Assembly: GCF_025024155.1 (NCBI RefSeq)
Contig: NW_026251743.1
Location: 305,631-369,630, forward strand
Length of the DNA: 64,000 nucleotides
Direction: 5' to 3'
Origin: Gamsiella multidivaricata
Lineage: Eukaryota > Mortierellomycota > Mortierellomycetes > Mortierellales > Mortierellaceae
Part shown: piece by piece, positions 37,109 to 47,754 of the stretch
Position numbering within the stretch: the first letter of the stretch is position 1
Layout of the letters: each line of letters opens with the position of its first letter
Position numbers and translations under genes: made by a program
The notes under the pieces: generated by a model
Seen by the model: the letters and a program-made list of their open reading frames with translations, nothing else
Database searches by the model: none
What the model was told of the DNA's origin: nothing

Positions 37109-37792
37109 CCTAGCTCGTGCTTTTTTTCTAATCTACTCCTCATCCTAGTGCCGCCAGCGCCACTATCACCGCCAGTCAGTAAGCACTGGAGCCATCTTCA
37201 AGCTCTCGACATCCAAGAACGATGCCACGAAGGCCCTCCAAGTGAAGAGGAAATTATGATAAGATGAGGACGAATACGGAAAGGTGCTCTGGTATTTTAT
37301 TTTATTCTAGTAACATTTCAACTATCGTTGGCGGGTCTATTCCAAAATGAATTTGTAGCTTGGATACGCGTTATTATGCCGCACGCTGGAGTGGCTTTTT
37401 TGTGTAAACATATACAGGTTGATCCCTCGGAATCAGCACCTCTTCTCCTTTATTCATTCCACGCATCAACTTTCCGCGCTACACACTCAGGATGTTTACC
37501 GCCAGAGGTATGGTCAGCCCACTCGCCCGTTGCGGCTTCTAGCCACTGGAAGAGCCGCGAGTATCCCCGACATCTTTCAGAAGTGACCAGAAACCACGGA
37601 CACAGCGATTCAATGAACACAGCACTCGAAATCACGAATCAATTGACAGAGTTGCGTGCCATACAGTTTTACTCGCACACTGCTTCCTCAATGTTGCCCC
37701 TTTTGGAATCCCTCTGTCAACTACAATTAACTCGCCCGACTTTGTCCGCCCTTGCTCGTCATCATATCTAATTATCGGCATTGCTTTCTATC

Positions 37793-38612
37793 ATGATAGG
37801 AGTCACTGTCCGTTCAGGTTGGTCGTTAACTGCCGTGCGTCAATGTAGGCTATTGTTGACATTCGCAATAAGAATCAACTATGGAACAGGATGCTGCAGC
37901 GTTTGACCTATGATCTATCTCTCCTTGCACCACCGATGTAGATGCCACGGCGACGCAAATCTCAGCAAAGGCACTTACACCAAAGAACAAGGCAGCAGTG
38001 ACAGTAGCGGCAGCAGGAAAACGTTTAACAAACTACGGCAAGGAATTCCGTCCCCAAAAGACATTCCTGCATCACACCTACTCCAACATCTTGGAATTGA
38101 ACCGCATCATGCTGATCTGTCAACACAACAATATGTCTGTTCCCGAGTTGATCCAGCTTCGCACAGAATTGGCGGCTGCAGGTGCTGAGATGACAGTTAT
38201 TCGTCTGGGAATTTTCTCTGCTGCTTTGAGGGAGACGAGATATGCCAACTTGGCGCCGTTGATCAATGGACCAACCTGTGTAATCAGCTGCAACGTCAGT
38301 CCCGAGGACGAGGAAGCCCAGTCAAATGCCAAGAATCCCAGAGGTCTTATAGGAATCAGAAAGATCGTAGAGAAGCACAGCAAGATGATTCTACTCGGAG
38401 GAAAGGTCGACGATGCACTCGTTAGTGTCGAGGACATGAGGAAGATGGTCGAGATGCCTGGAATTCAGACCCTGCGGTCCCAGGTGGTCGGCCTGCTGAG
38501 CCAGGCTGGTGGAGGACGCTTGGTGCAGCTTTTGAACATGAACCCAACGCTGCTGGTCATGAACCTGGGTGCACACGCCAAATCTGGTAGCGAAGGCGAG
38601 GCCAAGGCATAA
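37793..38612 (+). CDS. mrpl11-like: Mitochondrial ribosomal protein uL10m
   Basis: Exon 1 37793-37844 and exon 2 37942-38612 (97-nt intron) give 240 aa. The splice creates a presequence-like N-terminus ending in AVRQYATATQISAK, with an R-x-Y processing motif expected for a mitochondrial matrix protein. The body follows the L10 family: FLHHTYSNILELNRIMLICQ, ELAAAGAEMTVIRLGIF, VISCNVSPEDEE, KMILLGGKVDDALVSVEDM and a C-terminal LVQLLNMNPTLL. uL10 anchors the L7/L12 stalk on the large subunit, where elongation factors bind. Exon 1 is supported by phase and presequence character rather than by homology. Confidence 0.85.
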
Positions 38613-39277
38613 GGCGATGTGGAAAGAACAAGATAGACACAATACATTCATTTATTTCATTAATTCTTGCCTCAATAGTTTACACGAACATGTCTTTGCT
38701 CATGCACAGCTCATAACGGAAACTGGAAAACATGTTTAATGAGTTCTCGATAATGGTTCTCCAGGTAGCCTTACAGCCCGAAAAATGCTCGATTGCACAC
38801 CTTCTGCAACCTACCCGAGCAAAGCTGCTGTCTTCATAGATCGCATTTCTTCGCCAGTGATTGTGATCATGATATTGCGACTGAATTGCGGCGAGAGAAA
38901 ATATTCTGCAACTTAGATCTCTTGATCCTCTTGCCAAAAGGGAGAATCTCTCACAGTGCTTGGCTTCAAGAAAGGCTGCGATTTGACCAAGCAACCAGTT
39001 CTTTCATCCCTTCAACCTTTTTTTTTTTGACCGCGCCGCTCGGAGCGACTGCTTTTTTGCAGTGCAGCACGTTCCTCACACCACTCCTTTCTCTCTCGCC
39101 ATCATCTCATCTCTCTTGCTTCCTTCTCTCTTGACTCCTCTCTCTCTCCTCACTTGTCCTCTTCGTACTTTGCCCTCCTGCTCTCTTTCCCCCTGCTCTC
39201 TTTTCCCCTGCTCTCGTTCATTCTCTTGTTCGCTCGTTCGCACGCTCAGCTGCTCAACCATTCAGCTGCACATCCAT
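38613..39277. other. Intergenic, ending in a pyrimidine-rich promoter
   Basis: 3' region of uL10m, then a CT-rich stretch (39085-39240, tctctctcct type) immediately upstream of the decayed Crinkler start. No gene seen. Confidence 0.55.
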
Positions 39278-39581
39278 ATGACCACTCTCAACCTGTTCTG
39301 TATTCTCGGCGGCGAATCCACCTCAAACGTCTTCTCGATCAAGTGCTCGCTCGCAGAGACTGTGGACGACCTCAAATAGCTTATCAAGGCTAAGAAGGAA
39401 CCCAAGTTTGACGACCTCTCAGACATTTCCGCTGAAAATCCCCCGAAGGAAACAATTCACACCATTGTGTAGCACCCGCCGCCAGGTGAGCATCAACCGT
39501 TGGTACTTGGACTCGCCAACACGCACTAAACCTCGCCCATCTAATTTCTTGTGCGCATTCTTTGAATTCTCCCATTACATT

Positions 39582-39647
39582 CGCCGTCCTCAGTTCTTAG
39601 CGATTTGATTTCGATTTGATTTGCTTTCTGTGTTAAGGGGTGTTTTC
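39582..39647 (+). repeat. Left terminal inverted repeat of the Harbinger element
   Basis: Begins cgccgtcctcagttcttagc; exact reverse complement of 43327-43392. After one mismatch at 39648 the match resumes for 8 more bases (acgcggcg). Confidence 0.95.
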
Positions 39648-39864
39648 GACGCGGCGGTATCTTTTTTTTATGTTTTGTGTAACTTGGGAAGTGAAGCGAT
39701 ATCAAATCCAAACCGTTTTACTCTCAGTTCTAAACACTCGATTTCGGGAAGGAGGATGGTTGGCACGTTGCAGTTTTGGTATACATGCTCTACCTTTCAC
39801 ACTCACCTTTCTTTCGCTCTCACCCTTCACTCTCCCTTCATTCGCACCTCACTTCATTCTCCTG

Positions 39865-41208
39865 ATGGCCCGCGGTCGTAATTTAGTTCGTCATCCGAGA
39901 ACTCTCCGTGAACGAGCAATCGCCACAGCGAAATGGCTTGCGCTTTACGAACTTTTACAAGCTGCCGAGGACGAAACATACGAAATTTCTTTCAGATTTG
40001 TCGTCTTTGTTTGGCTCATTCGATACTTCCAAACGGCCCGTTACCTGAATTTAAGATCATCGCTGAGTTTTTACAAGTCCACGGCTCATCGAGACATGGT
40101 CTTATCTGTGGGGTCGGATCGCATCTTCAAGAACGCATTCCGTATGACGATGGTTCAGTTTAATTTCGTGGTTGATGCTATCAAGGACCACCCTCAATTC
40201 CAAAACAGGGGTAGAAAACCGCAGGCGTCCGTTGCTATTCAGCTCAAGGTCGCACTTCAACGACTTGCCCACGATGGATCCTTGGCCGGATACGAGTCCA
40301 TTGGCCCTTCCATGGGCGTGTCCGTGGGCACAGCACATGAATACTACCAACGATGTGTTCTGGCGCTGTGCGATAACGTCGAGCAGTTCATCACATGGCC
40401 GCACGCTGACAGGAAGACCCAGGTCAAGGCGCATTTTGCTCGAAAGGGCTTTCCTGACGCCGTTGGTATCGTAGATGGGACGATGTTTCCATTCGTCCGT
40501 GCGCCGACCTGGAATCGGGATTTATGGGCGACAAGGAAGAAGAACTTTGCCATGGGAGCTACTGGAGTGTGTGACCACCATGGTATCTTCATCGCCTTCA
40601 CGACTGGTTATTATGGAAGTTGGCATGACTCCACAGCATATAGGACGACCCCACCTTACCAACGAAAAAATCAGAACTTTTCAGATCAGGAGCATTTGCT
40701 AGGAGATGCGGCGTATAAGTCATCGCCTACTATGATGACAGGCTACCACAGGATGCAACGACCTATCATCAATGCCCACAGATTCAACAAACGCCTGAAC
40801 TCTGCTCGAGCAAGGATCGAACACGCGTTTGGAATGCTCAAAGGACGGTTCCCATCTCTCACGAATTTGCGACAGGTTATTCGTCAAGAAGAGGACGTCG
40901 ACAAAGTGTGCAATCACGTCATGGCATGCGTCGTCGTGCACAATATCCTCACGATGCTTGATAAAGACGATGAAGAGCTAATGGATCTTGACGCGCAGAG
41001 AAATTTGGAAGAGTTGAGGCAAGAGCAGGAGCGGCCCGATGTCCAGGTAAACGGAGCGGTAGAAGAGGAAATACCAGCACCAGGAGAGGAAGTAGATGAA
41101 GAAATTGACTTTGAGGACTGGAGGGAGGTTGCGCGATATGATGCAGCAATGAAGACTTGGGGAGATATCAAACGAGCACAGCGTAAGGCAATAATGTTTA
41201 GCGAGTGA
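39865..41208 (+). CDS. HARBI1-like DDE nuclease (transposase)
   Basis: 447 aa from ATG 39865 (MARGRNLVRHPRTLRERA); the frame is open further upstream, but that part reads like leader. An N-terminal helix-turn-helix-like region (SVAIQLKVALQRLAHDGSL, IGPSMGVSVGTAHEYYQRC) precedes a DDE_Tnp_4 nuclease: GIVDGTMFPF supplies the first Asp, LLGDAAYKSSP the second, and RARIEHAFGMLKGRF the Glu. This enzyme cuts and joins the element ends with the accessory protein. No stop or frameshift is seen. The acidic C-terminal tail (EEEIPAPGEEVDEEIDFEDW) is typical. Confidence 0.92.
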   Translation: MARGRNLVRHPRTLRERAIATAKWLALYELLQAAEDETYEISFRFVVFVWLIRYFQTARYLNLRSSLSFYKSTAHRDMVLSVGSDRIFKNAFRMTMVQFNFVVDAIKDHPQFQNRGRKPQASVAIQLKVALQRLAHDGSLAGYESIGPSMGVSVGTAHEYYQRCVLALCDNVEQFITWPHADRKTQVKAHFARKGFPDAVGIVDGTMFPFVRAPTWNRDLWATRKKNFAMGATGVCDHHGIFIAFTTGYYGSWHDSTAYRTTPPYQRKNQNFSDQEHLLGDAAYKSSPTMMTGYHRMQRPIINAHRFNKRLNSARARIEHAFGMLKGRFPSLTNLRQVIRQEEDVDKVCNHVMACVVVHNILTMLDKDDEELMDLDAQRNLEELRQEQERPDVQVNGAVEEEIPAPGEEVDEEIDFEDWREVARYDAAMKTWGDIKRAQRKAIMFSE

Positions 41209-41238
41209 ATATTTGAATAAAGAACTTATTGAAGTCTG

Positions 41239-43124
41239 CTACGGGGAATTGTTGGGTGACCTATTCGGCGACTTGCTCTGGGACCTTGCTCTCACTTTGC
41301 TCTGCACCGTGCCTGTGCCATCCAGCTTCATTTCCTGCTCCAATAAAAGTTCTTTATTCTCCTCATTGTTCATCCGTCGCATGTTTTGCCTCCTTTCCTT
41401 CAGTGCCATTTCTCTCTCCTCCAATGCGATTTCTCTCTCCATATTCTTCAATCTTATCTCCTCAAGCTCCTGCTCCCTTCTCTTGATATCCAACTGACGT
41501 AGTATCGCCTCGTGATCATCCTTGCTCCTCTCTTGAGCGAATCTCTGTTGCTCTAACAAGAGTCTAGCCTCGTCCGTCATGCGTTGTCGTTCAAGCTGTT
41601 CGCGCATCAACATCCGTTGCTCTGCGTTGTGTTCGCGCAGAATCTCATTTTTCTGATCAGACTGTTGGCGCAGAAGATCTACAAGCGTCTCCAATCCACC
41701 GAGTGCGCCTCCATTACTCTTTGACTTCTGTTGCGAATGCTGCGTCTGTCTCGTCATAGCAATAAGGCCGTCTGGAGGGGTGATATCGCCATCGTCAACG
41801 TCCGTCAAGCTATCGTCGTCAACGCCGTACAGGGCGGCAGCTTCAGGGCCAGAGACAGCGTTGGGCTTGGACATCACGGTAGAGAGGTTTTCATCGAAAT
41901 GACGGGGTTTAATGTTCCCGGTGGTGGGCTTACCGGCGTTGAGCAGGGTGAAGAAGTAATGACAACGGCCGATGGTCTCCTCATTCAGCGTTGGGCCATT
42001 AGGTGTATTGCCGTTGCCAGTTGTGTCGTAGCGCTTCAGCTCATTTTTGAAGATCCGGTACATGTTATCGACTTTGTTTTTCATCTGATTTTCTCCCAGT
42101 GTCACCGTGCAGTCCTGGGTTGTGAAACGATTGCTGAACTTCTCGGTGATATCTGCGTAAACATCCTTCTTCGAACGTTTGTGCTTCCTGTTTTTGCCTA
42201 AGGCTGTTAAGACGGGCCAATTATCGGGATGCGCCATCTGTTCAGCAATAAACGCTTCGTGTGCTATAATGAAAACGAATGCTTGGGCCCTTCCTGTGCC
42301 GGGCGTTTGTTGGGAGGAGGTTGCTTCTGGCGAAGGTGAAAGTCGTTTGCGAGGAGCTAAGGATGAGGACGGATCTGAGAAGGCTGCCTTTCGTTTCACA
42401 GAGGGGTTCAAAAGCACGGGGAAGGATGTCGAGAACTGAGCAGCGTTTGAGGACATGCGAATGGGGGTGGAGGACATCGACCGCTGTGAAGTATAGGATG
42501 AGGAAGAGGAGGCAACGGATGCTGCTGATTGGGCGGAGATTGGGGAGAGTGGAGTCTCACAGTCGGGCACACCCTGGGGCCACGTTGATGACGAGCAAGC
42601 ATCGAAATTGTAGACAGGGCCCGGCTGGCTACCATGGAGCATGGGATAGGTTAAGGTGGAAACGCGTGTTGATCCACCGTCGATCTAGAATGTAACGAAA
42701 GATATTAGTGTCAAGAATACCGCGCAACTTGCAGCATCTCTATTTCAGAGGGAAAAAATTTGTGTATTACCTGCTGCCGCTGCTGTAGCTGAAACTGTTG
42801 CTGCTGGCTCGGCCGATGATAGGGCAGCTGTCGTTTTGAAAAAAAAGTGGTGGGATCCTTATTCACGTCTACGGCACGTCGCGGGGTGAATTGTCGATAT
42901 TGGGATTGTTCAGGTATGGTATTGATAGCTGGCTGCAGACTGCCAGGCGCCTCTTGCTGAACAAGAGGTTGTGTTTGTGCTTGTGGTAGTAGTGAAGGTA
43001 TGCGTCCAGAATTCTGTATCTCGCCAGAGGAGGGGATGAAGGGAGTTGATGTCTGGCTCGCCTTTTGTCCTTCAGTTTCGATCTCGGATACACAGGGGGG
43101 AAGCGAAGAAAGAGGGATAGTCAT
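41239..43124 (-). CDS. Harbinger accessory DNA-binding protein (Myb/SANT-like), 599 aa
   Basis: Exons 43124-42771 and 42684-41239 (86-nt intron, phase 0). Residues about 1-120 are Gln/Ser/Pro-rich (a QQQQFQLQQRQQ run). The middle, about 235-320, carries the trihelix/SANT-like block: DNWPVLTALGKNRKHKRSKKD, FTTQDCTVTLGENQMKNKVDN, YRIFKNELKRYD and ETIGRCHYFFTLL. The C-terminus is a long charged coiled coil (EQELEEIRLKNMEREIALEE) ending in RSQSKSPNRSPNNSP. Harbinger ORF1 proteins bind the subterminal DNA and bring the nuclease to the nucleus. Convergent with the nuclease, 30 nt between stops. Confidence 0.85.
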
Positions 43125-43326
43125 TTGGGAAGATGAGTGGTGGTGTGAGAGAGAGGAGCGATGAGTTGGAGACGAAGAATGCGTGGTTGATGAAAAGTAA
43201 GGTATTATATTTTTTGGCTATGCCAAGATGTATGAAATCACTTTTGAAATCACCGAATTCAAGCTTTCAACATCTGCTTTCACTTCCCAGGTTACACGAA
43301 ACATTAAAAAAAGATATCGCCGCGTA

Positions 43327-43392
43327 GAAAACACCCCTTAACACAGAAAGCAAATCAAATCGAAATCAAATCGCTAAGAACTGAGGACGGCG
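43327..43392 (-). repeat. Right terminal inverted repeat of the Harbinger element
   Basis: Exact reverse complement of the left repeat. Confidence 0.95.
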
Positions 43393-44615
43393 ATTGTATC
43401 AGCTATTCCTACCTACCCTGTACTCCGCTCTCTAATGAGTGCGGATGACCCAGCATTTATTTTTCTATCTGACATACCACGCCTTAGTCTGTTAAACCCA
43501 TGTCTCTTTCCCTCTCCTTTACGACAATACAGCGACGCCCATCCCGTGCTGTTCAGTATGCCGATATTGAGCCTGAACTAGCGCTTATGATCGAAGGCGC
43601 AAACCGAGTCTACTGCAGACATTTCATGGATGCAAGAGATGTCGAAGTCTACCAAGAGAAGACACTAGGCCCCTTCTACAAGATAGCTCTGCCATGTGGC
43701 GCCACAGCAACTGGTATAAGTCTGATGATGTTGGGAAGAGTATTGGACAAGGAGCCAACGTCGGGCAAGAACGAGACATTGCGTGACATTGTTGAGAGCG
43801 ACCTCGGCAAGATTAGTGGTCATCGCGTGGTGATCCTGATGGGTCCATCAGGTTCAGGAAAGACTGCGATGGTAATCGATCTCGCAAAGACACACTTTGT
43901 TATATATTGCGTGCGCTGCGACTCGCGCACTATGTCATCCCCGAACTTCAAGGATCCCAACTTTGCTACGCTTGCGCGGGAAGTCGAAGGGATGTGCGGG
44001 AGCCTTCCGAGACCAGAACCGGGATCAGTGAACGACCTGATGGAGAATGATTCAACCCTGAAACGACATGCAGGAGATAGGGTCGAGCTTGAATTCCTGG
44101 CAAGACTGCTATTCCTTCAGCTCCTTCTCAACAACAATCGTGATTTCGAGCCTCTTCAGCTCTCCGTGAACAGACTAATGGAGGAACCACGAGAATTGGA
44201 CGCTCTTCAACAAGCTGCATGCGTATGAGGTGAGGACGATCCGTCTCATGTGCGGTCATGTGTAGGGCAGGCTGGCAGATTATCTTACCCCATGGAGACA
44301 AGGGCTAGTGATCGCTCTGGATGAAGCCCAAGTCGCAGGAAGTCGCACCTTGACTGGCAAACTCATCGTACCATCTGCGTTAGATGGCAACCAAGAAATC
44401 CTCGACGGAAAAAACCAGGTGCAAGACAGATTTCGCCGGGGGTTTCTCATGCCTCTATGTGCAATGTTGAGCAACATGCGTGCAACGCTGGTGTTGCTTA
44501 GAACGGCGTTGTCATTGCAGGATGCTGACCAGGTGTACTCGGCAGTTGGCAAGCAAACGAATTTCACGAAAATAGCGTGCTTCCCTCGTTCGATGAAGGA
44601 GACGTGGAAAGCGTG

Positions 44616-45962
44616 CTACCGGGACTGGTCGATATACCCGACTGTGAACTCCCACCTGCCAAACACGGTGGCGAGATCGACGGAAACGGTGTGGGCGACG
44701 GCGTCCGCGATAAGGCTGACCTTGTGGAAGAAGAGGGCGAGCCATCCACTAAAAGGTACAAAAATAGAACGTGAATCGTAGTTCTTACGCATAAATGCAT
44801 TTCTGTCATTCAAAAAAACACCTACAGATTTCAGGTCATTCTCTAGTCTTTGCGACGACATTTGCACGACTTTGAGTCGATGTTTTTGAAAAGTGTGCAG
44901 CATGCCTGACTTATATTTCTTGGTGATAGTCTCGTCCTTCGCTTGCTCCACTGCATCCTTTAGACTGCGCTTCTCAACCCTCTATGCCTTGTCAAGACGC
45001 GCCCCAGTCTGCCGAAGAAACTTTTCTTTGCTTCCTTTCAACATCGGTATAACTTTATGAATCATCCCACGCTGTTGTGCCTCGAATAGAAACGAAATAG
45101 CCAGCTGCACTGTAATTTCTAGGTTCCGTTTCCATAAAATAGTGTGGATTTATCAGCAGTGCTGTCGTTTCCTTGACAGCGGCCCGTAGACATTCCTCCA
45201 TGTTCGCTAAAAAAAGTGGAGATGCGTGCAGGGAAAATGTAATTGGGACTTTTGTACTACAATACGTGATATCATCGTCATGCTTGGCCCAGCATGCCAT
45301 TTATCATCCTTTTCACACACAGTCATACTGGCAGCTGGGGTATCCGAACCTTGAGGAAAATAGGAACACGGGGTCCTTGAAGTCAGAACTGGAAACTAAT
45401 CGCAATGCCTTGGTAAAAAACTCGAATTGCTTACGTTAGATTACTATGTTAATTAAACATTGAGCGTTAAACAGCAGGCAGGTAGCGAATGGGCGAAGCA
45501 CTCTTAAAGCGCTGTAAGTTGCTAAAGGGCGCCACCGATGTGTGTTGTCCAACCATTGTGCCCTCACATCACCCACAAGCCCTTGCATAGCGGCCCTGCG
45601 GTTGGTTGATGGGGATGTTTGATCCTCACCCGAGTCCACAGCAAGAGCTCTTTATTCCATAGCGAATCCCCCATAATACGAGAGGATGATCCAAATGCAG
45701 CAGCATGGGCCACCGCTGAGGCAAGCATATCCGAACCATACTGCGCATACTCCTCAGCCAAGGCCGAGAAATACGCACAGCGCTCGGAGCGAATGGCGGC
45801 GTGCTTGAGATACTTGAGACTGATACGGAAGGCTTCAATGGGAGTACCGATTGGCACTGGCAGGCGTGGAACAAAGCGACAGTCCATCTGCAATAGGCTC
45901 AAGTCTGGTAGTGTGGTTGAGTATACGTACCTAGAATAATATAAAATTGATTTGAATAACAA
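44616..45962 (-). pseudogene. Decayed protein-coding remnant of unknown family
   Basis: Three fragments on the minus strand read in order: 45962-45564 (PRLPVPIGTPIEAFRISLKY, then ALAEEYAQYGSDMLASAVAH), 45300-45055 (PITFSLHASPLFLANMEECL, then SAAGYFVSIRGTTAWDD) and about 45000-44800 (GARLDKA, stop, RVEKRSLKDAVEQAKDE, then HRLKVVQMSSQRLENDLK). They look like one former protein broken by stops and frame changes. I do not recognise the family. Its 3' end overlaps the end of the decayed Crinkler in opposite orientation. Confidence 0.45.
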
Positions 45963-46049
45963 TTGTGTTTACCAAAGAGTATCCAGGTATGGATTACGTC
46001 TTAGATTTATTGGATGAAAGTCTGTCTAGGCGAACTGTTTTTGGATTAT

Positions 46050-47207
46050 TTACTTTCTTGTGGCAAGACCAACACGCCTGTTGGTAGTGTCAAAGATAGA
46101 ATAGTAGTTCTCCAGGAACTTTTGGCCAATGATTGTTGGATTGTCCGAGGTAGGGCCCCAGCTGCTAATGTAGCTGTAGTGGATACCAGGGTTCCCGCCA
46201 TGGTTGGCGGTCACGTCAGTGGGGACCAAGTACTGAGCAGGACTCAAGGTGAAATCTCTACCGCCAATGGTGAAGCTAACACCCTTCAAGTTGTGGATCT
46301 CGCCGTGGGGGATGATGTAAAGCCCAGTGACTGGATCGTACTCGGCACCCTTGACTTCAGAGTAGATCGCGTCGGCAATTTCATTAGCGACCAAAATAAA
46401 GGGCACGCCAGTGTCAACAATAGCGGGGGCAGCGGTGTAGACCTTCTTGTCGCCATACTTGACACCGGAGACATCAATACCCCAGTACTTATTGGCAGCA
46501 GAATCCTTGGTGATGGGGACGTAGGTGATCTTTCCCTTGATTTTGTCGTAATCAACACCTCCAAGAGTGACCTCTCCGTTGGCCACCTGAGTGGCGTTGT
46601 TGAAGGTGGGTCTGAGGTCGACACCGACAACTTCAATGGGGATCTGGTGAGATCGGTAGAACGAATCCATGGGGGTAGGGACAAGCCTATTGTCATACTC
46701 GATATTGAGGTCGGTAGGGCCGAATCCAATGACACCGGCGATCGATTCGGGTAGAGAGGAGTTGCTGGAGATACCGAAAATTTGGTTGACCTCAAGGCCG
46801 CCAACATCGATCTTGTCACTAAAGATAGTGAGACTGGCATTGCCAGAATCATTATACTGAAGTGGGACGGTCTTGTTGAGGTTCTTGGCAGTGGATGACT
46901 TGGAGACGTCGAAGATTTGATCTCTGACCCAGAGAGTAGAGGAGCCAGTATCGAAGACGACGTGTACATCCTGCTTAGGAGTGCCAATGCTGACGTTGAT
47001 GAAGTAAAGACTGAGATATCCGTCGACATACTTGGGACTCGTTCCAACCTTAGACCAACGGTGGACATCGGCACGGCGAATATCCTTGAAGGTGGTTGGC
47101 TTGTTGGGCTTGTGGAGAGGCAACTTGACAGGGCTAGCAGCAGCAGCAGCAGCAGCAGCGATAGCGCAACAAATGCTCAATAAGAAGGTGGAAACGACTT
47201 TAACCAT
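46050..47207 (-). CDS. Secreted pepsin-type aspartic protease (family A1), 385 aa
   Basis: The start at 47207 (MVKVVSTFLLSICCAIAAAA) gives a classic signal peptide; the frame extends 16 codons upstream without such character. After a short propeptide (KPTTFKDIRRADVHRW), the mature enzyme shows YFINVSIGTPKQDVHVVFD, the first catalytic motif FDTGSSTLWV, a VIGFGP block, the second catalytic motif AIVDTGVPFI, and a C-terminal IIGQKFLENYYSIFDTTNRR. Both active-site Asp residues are present; the second motif has DTGVP instead of the usual DTGTS/DTGSS. Likely extracellular or vacuolar protein digestion. The poly-Ala part of the signal peptide comes from a (gca)n microsatellite at 47141-47158. No introns. 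Neighbours are a decayed gene and transposons. Confidence 0.92.
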   Translation of the reverse strand: MVKVVSTFLLSICCAIAAAAAAAASPVKLPLHKPNKPTTFKDIRRADVHRWSKVGTSPKYVDGYLSLYFINVSIGTPKQDVHVVFDTGSSTLWVRDQIFDVSKSSTAKNLNKTVPLQYNDSGNASLTIFSDKIDVGGLEVNQIFGISSNSSLPESIAGVIGFGPTDLNIEYDNRLVPTPMDSFYRSHQIPIEVVGVDLRPTFNNATQVANGEVTLGGVDYDKIKGKITYVPITKDSAANKYWGIDVSGVKYGDKKVYTAAPAIVDTGVPFILVANEIADAIYSEVKGAEYDPVTGLYIIPHGEIHNLKGVSFTIGGRDFTLSPAQYLVPTDVTANHGGNPGIHYSYISSWGPTSDNPTIIGQKFLENYYSIFDTTNRRVGLATRK

Positions 47208-47276
47208 AGTGGAGGGAGCTATGAGGGGTGGAAGGGAACTATGGAGAAGGAACATAATACTGTGGGCGAAAAGGGG

Positions 47277-47283
47277 TTTTATA
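47277..47283 (-). promoter_or_regulatory. TATA box of the aspartic protease gene
   Basis: Reads TATAAAA on the minus strand, 70 bp upstream of the protease start codon. Confidence 0.55.
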
Positions 47284-47754
47284 AAAAAAATCGTTAACAG
47301 ACCATATCGGATGTGAATGCCGGAATATCGCTCATAGGTTGATGTTGGAGACAGTTAGAACATCTTGCTAATATCAGCAGCGTGCTTTTCCTCCGTAAGA
47401 ACGGTTAGAAAACTATGATAATAAGCGGCCTCTATGCCAAGAATTGGGCTAGGGTTTTCGCATCAAAATGTGTACCAAATATATTTATCACGGTGGTACA
47501 AAAAAAATAAAAAAATTGTAGTGTTGGATTATGGAGCTCAATTGAACCCTGTTGGTTCAGGCAATGATTGGCTCCTCTGTCACCTTTGGAATCCTCCTAG
47601 AAGTGATACTGCGCCGCTTCCTGTGATATAAAAGCGCACGAAACTTGGGCTGTAGTAGAAGGCGCCCTTTGCGTCGGATCACCTTCCGGATGAAGTCGAA
47701 ATGCTCGTGGCGATCAATGAGTCCTTACTAAAACATCTATCAATCTGTGCTGTA
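47284..47754. other. Intergenic between the protease promoter and the pogo element
   Basis: An A-run with interruptions at 47501-47517 and a TATA-like gatataaaag at 47624 (plus). No gene seen. Confidence 0.5.

Larger units (their letters stand above)
34869..37792. other. Upstream region of the histidine kinase with repeat and transposon remnants
   Basis: Contains a 42-bp direct repeat (35184 and 35266), a T-run at about 36078-36094, a SWIM-like transposase remnant (36150-36366) and a cccagcac repeat (37078-37108). An ORF at 37328-37771 has no recognisable domain. I see no intact gene. Confidence 0.5.
39582..43392. mobile_element. Complete PIF/Harbinger-type DNA transposon, 3811 bp
   Basis: Flanked by 66-bp perfect terminal inverted repeats (39582-39647 and 43327-43392) and a 3-bp target duplication ATT (39579-39581 and 43393-43395). 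Harbingers make 3-bp duplications, usually TWA. It holds two convergent genes: a DDE nuclease (39865-41208, plus) and an accessory protein (43124-41239, minus), both fully open. This two-gene plan is the standard autonomous Harbinger layout, so the copy looks potentially mobile. Confidence 0.93.
39278..44780 (+). pseudogene. Decayed Crinkler-type (CRN) gene split by a Harbinger element
   Basis: The 5' piece (39278-about 39500) begins MTTLNLFCILGGES and continues with a ubiquitin-like CRN header (TVDDLK, stop, LIKAKKEPKFDDL). The 3' piece (about 43500-44780) carries an NTPase with Walker A GPSGSGKTAMV, a following LVIALDEAQ Walker B-like block, FRRGFLMPL and ALSLQDADQVYSAV. In fungi and oomycetes, Crinklers are modular proteins with this header and NTPase or kinase-like C-terminal domains; their function in early-diverging fungi is unclear. 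Defects: an in-frame TAG in the header, a missing central header segment with a second stop, interruption by the 3.8 kb element, a stop near 44226, and a frame change near 44580. Not expected to be functional. Confidence 0.72.

Noticed and set aside
37328..37771. 147-codon plus ORF
   Set aside because: No domain, no spliced partner, biased composition not clear; left inside the intergenic entry.
43140..43330. Plus ORF beside the right Harbinger repeat
   Set aside because: Antisense leader of the accessory gene; no motif.
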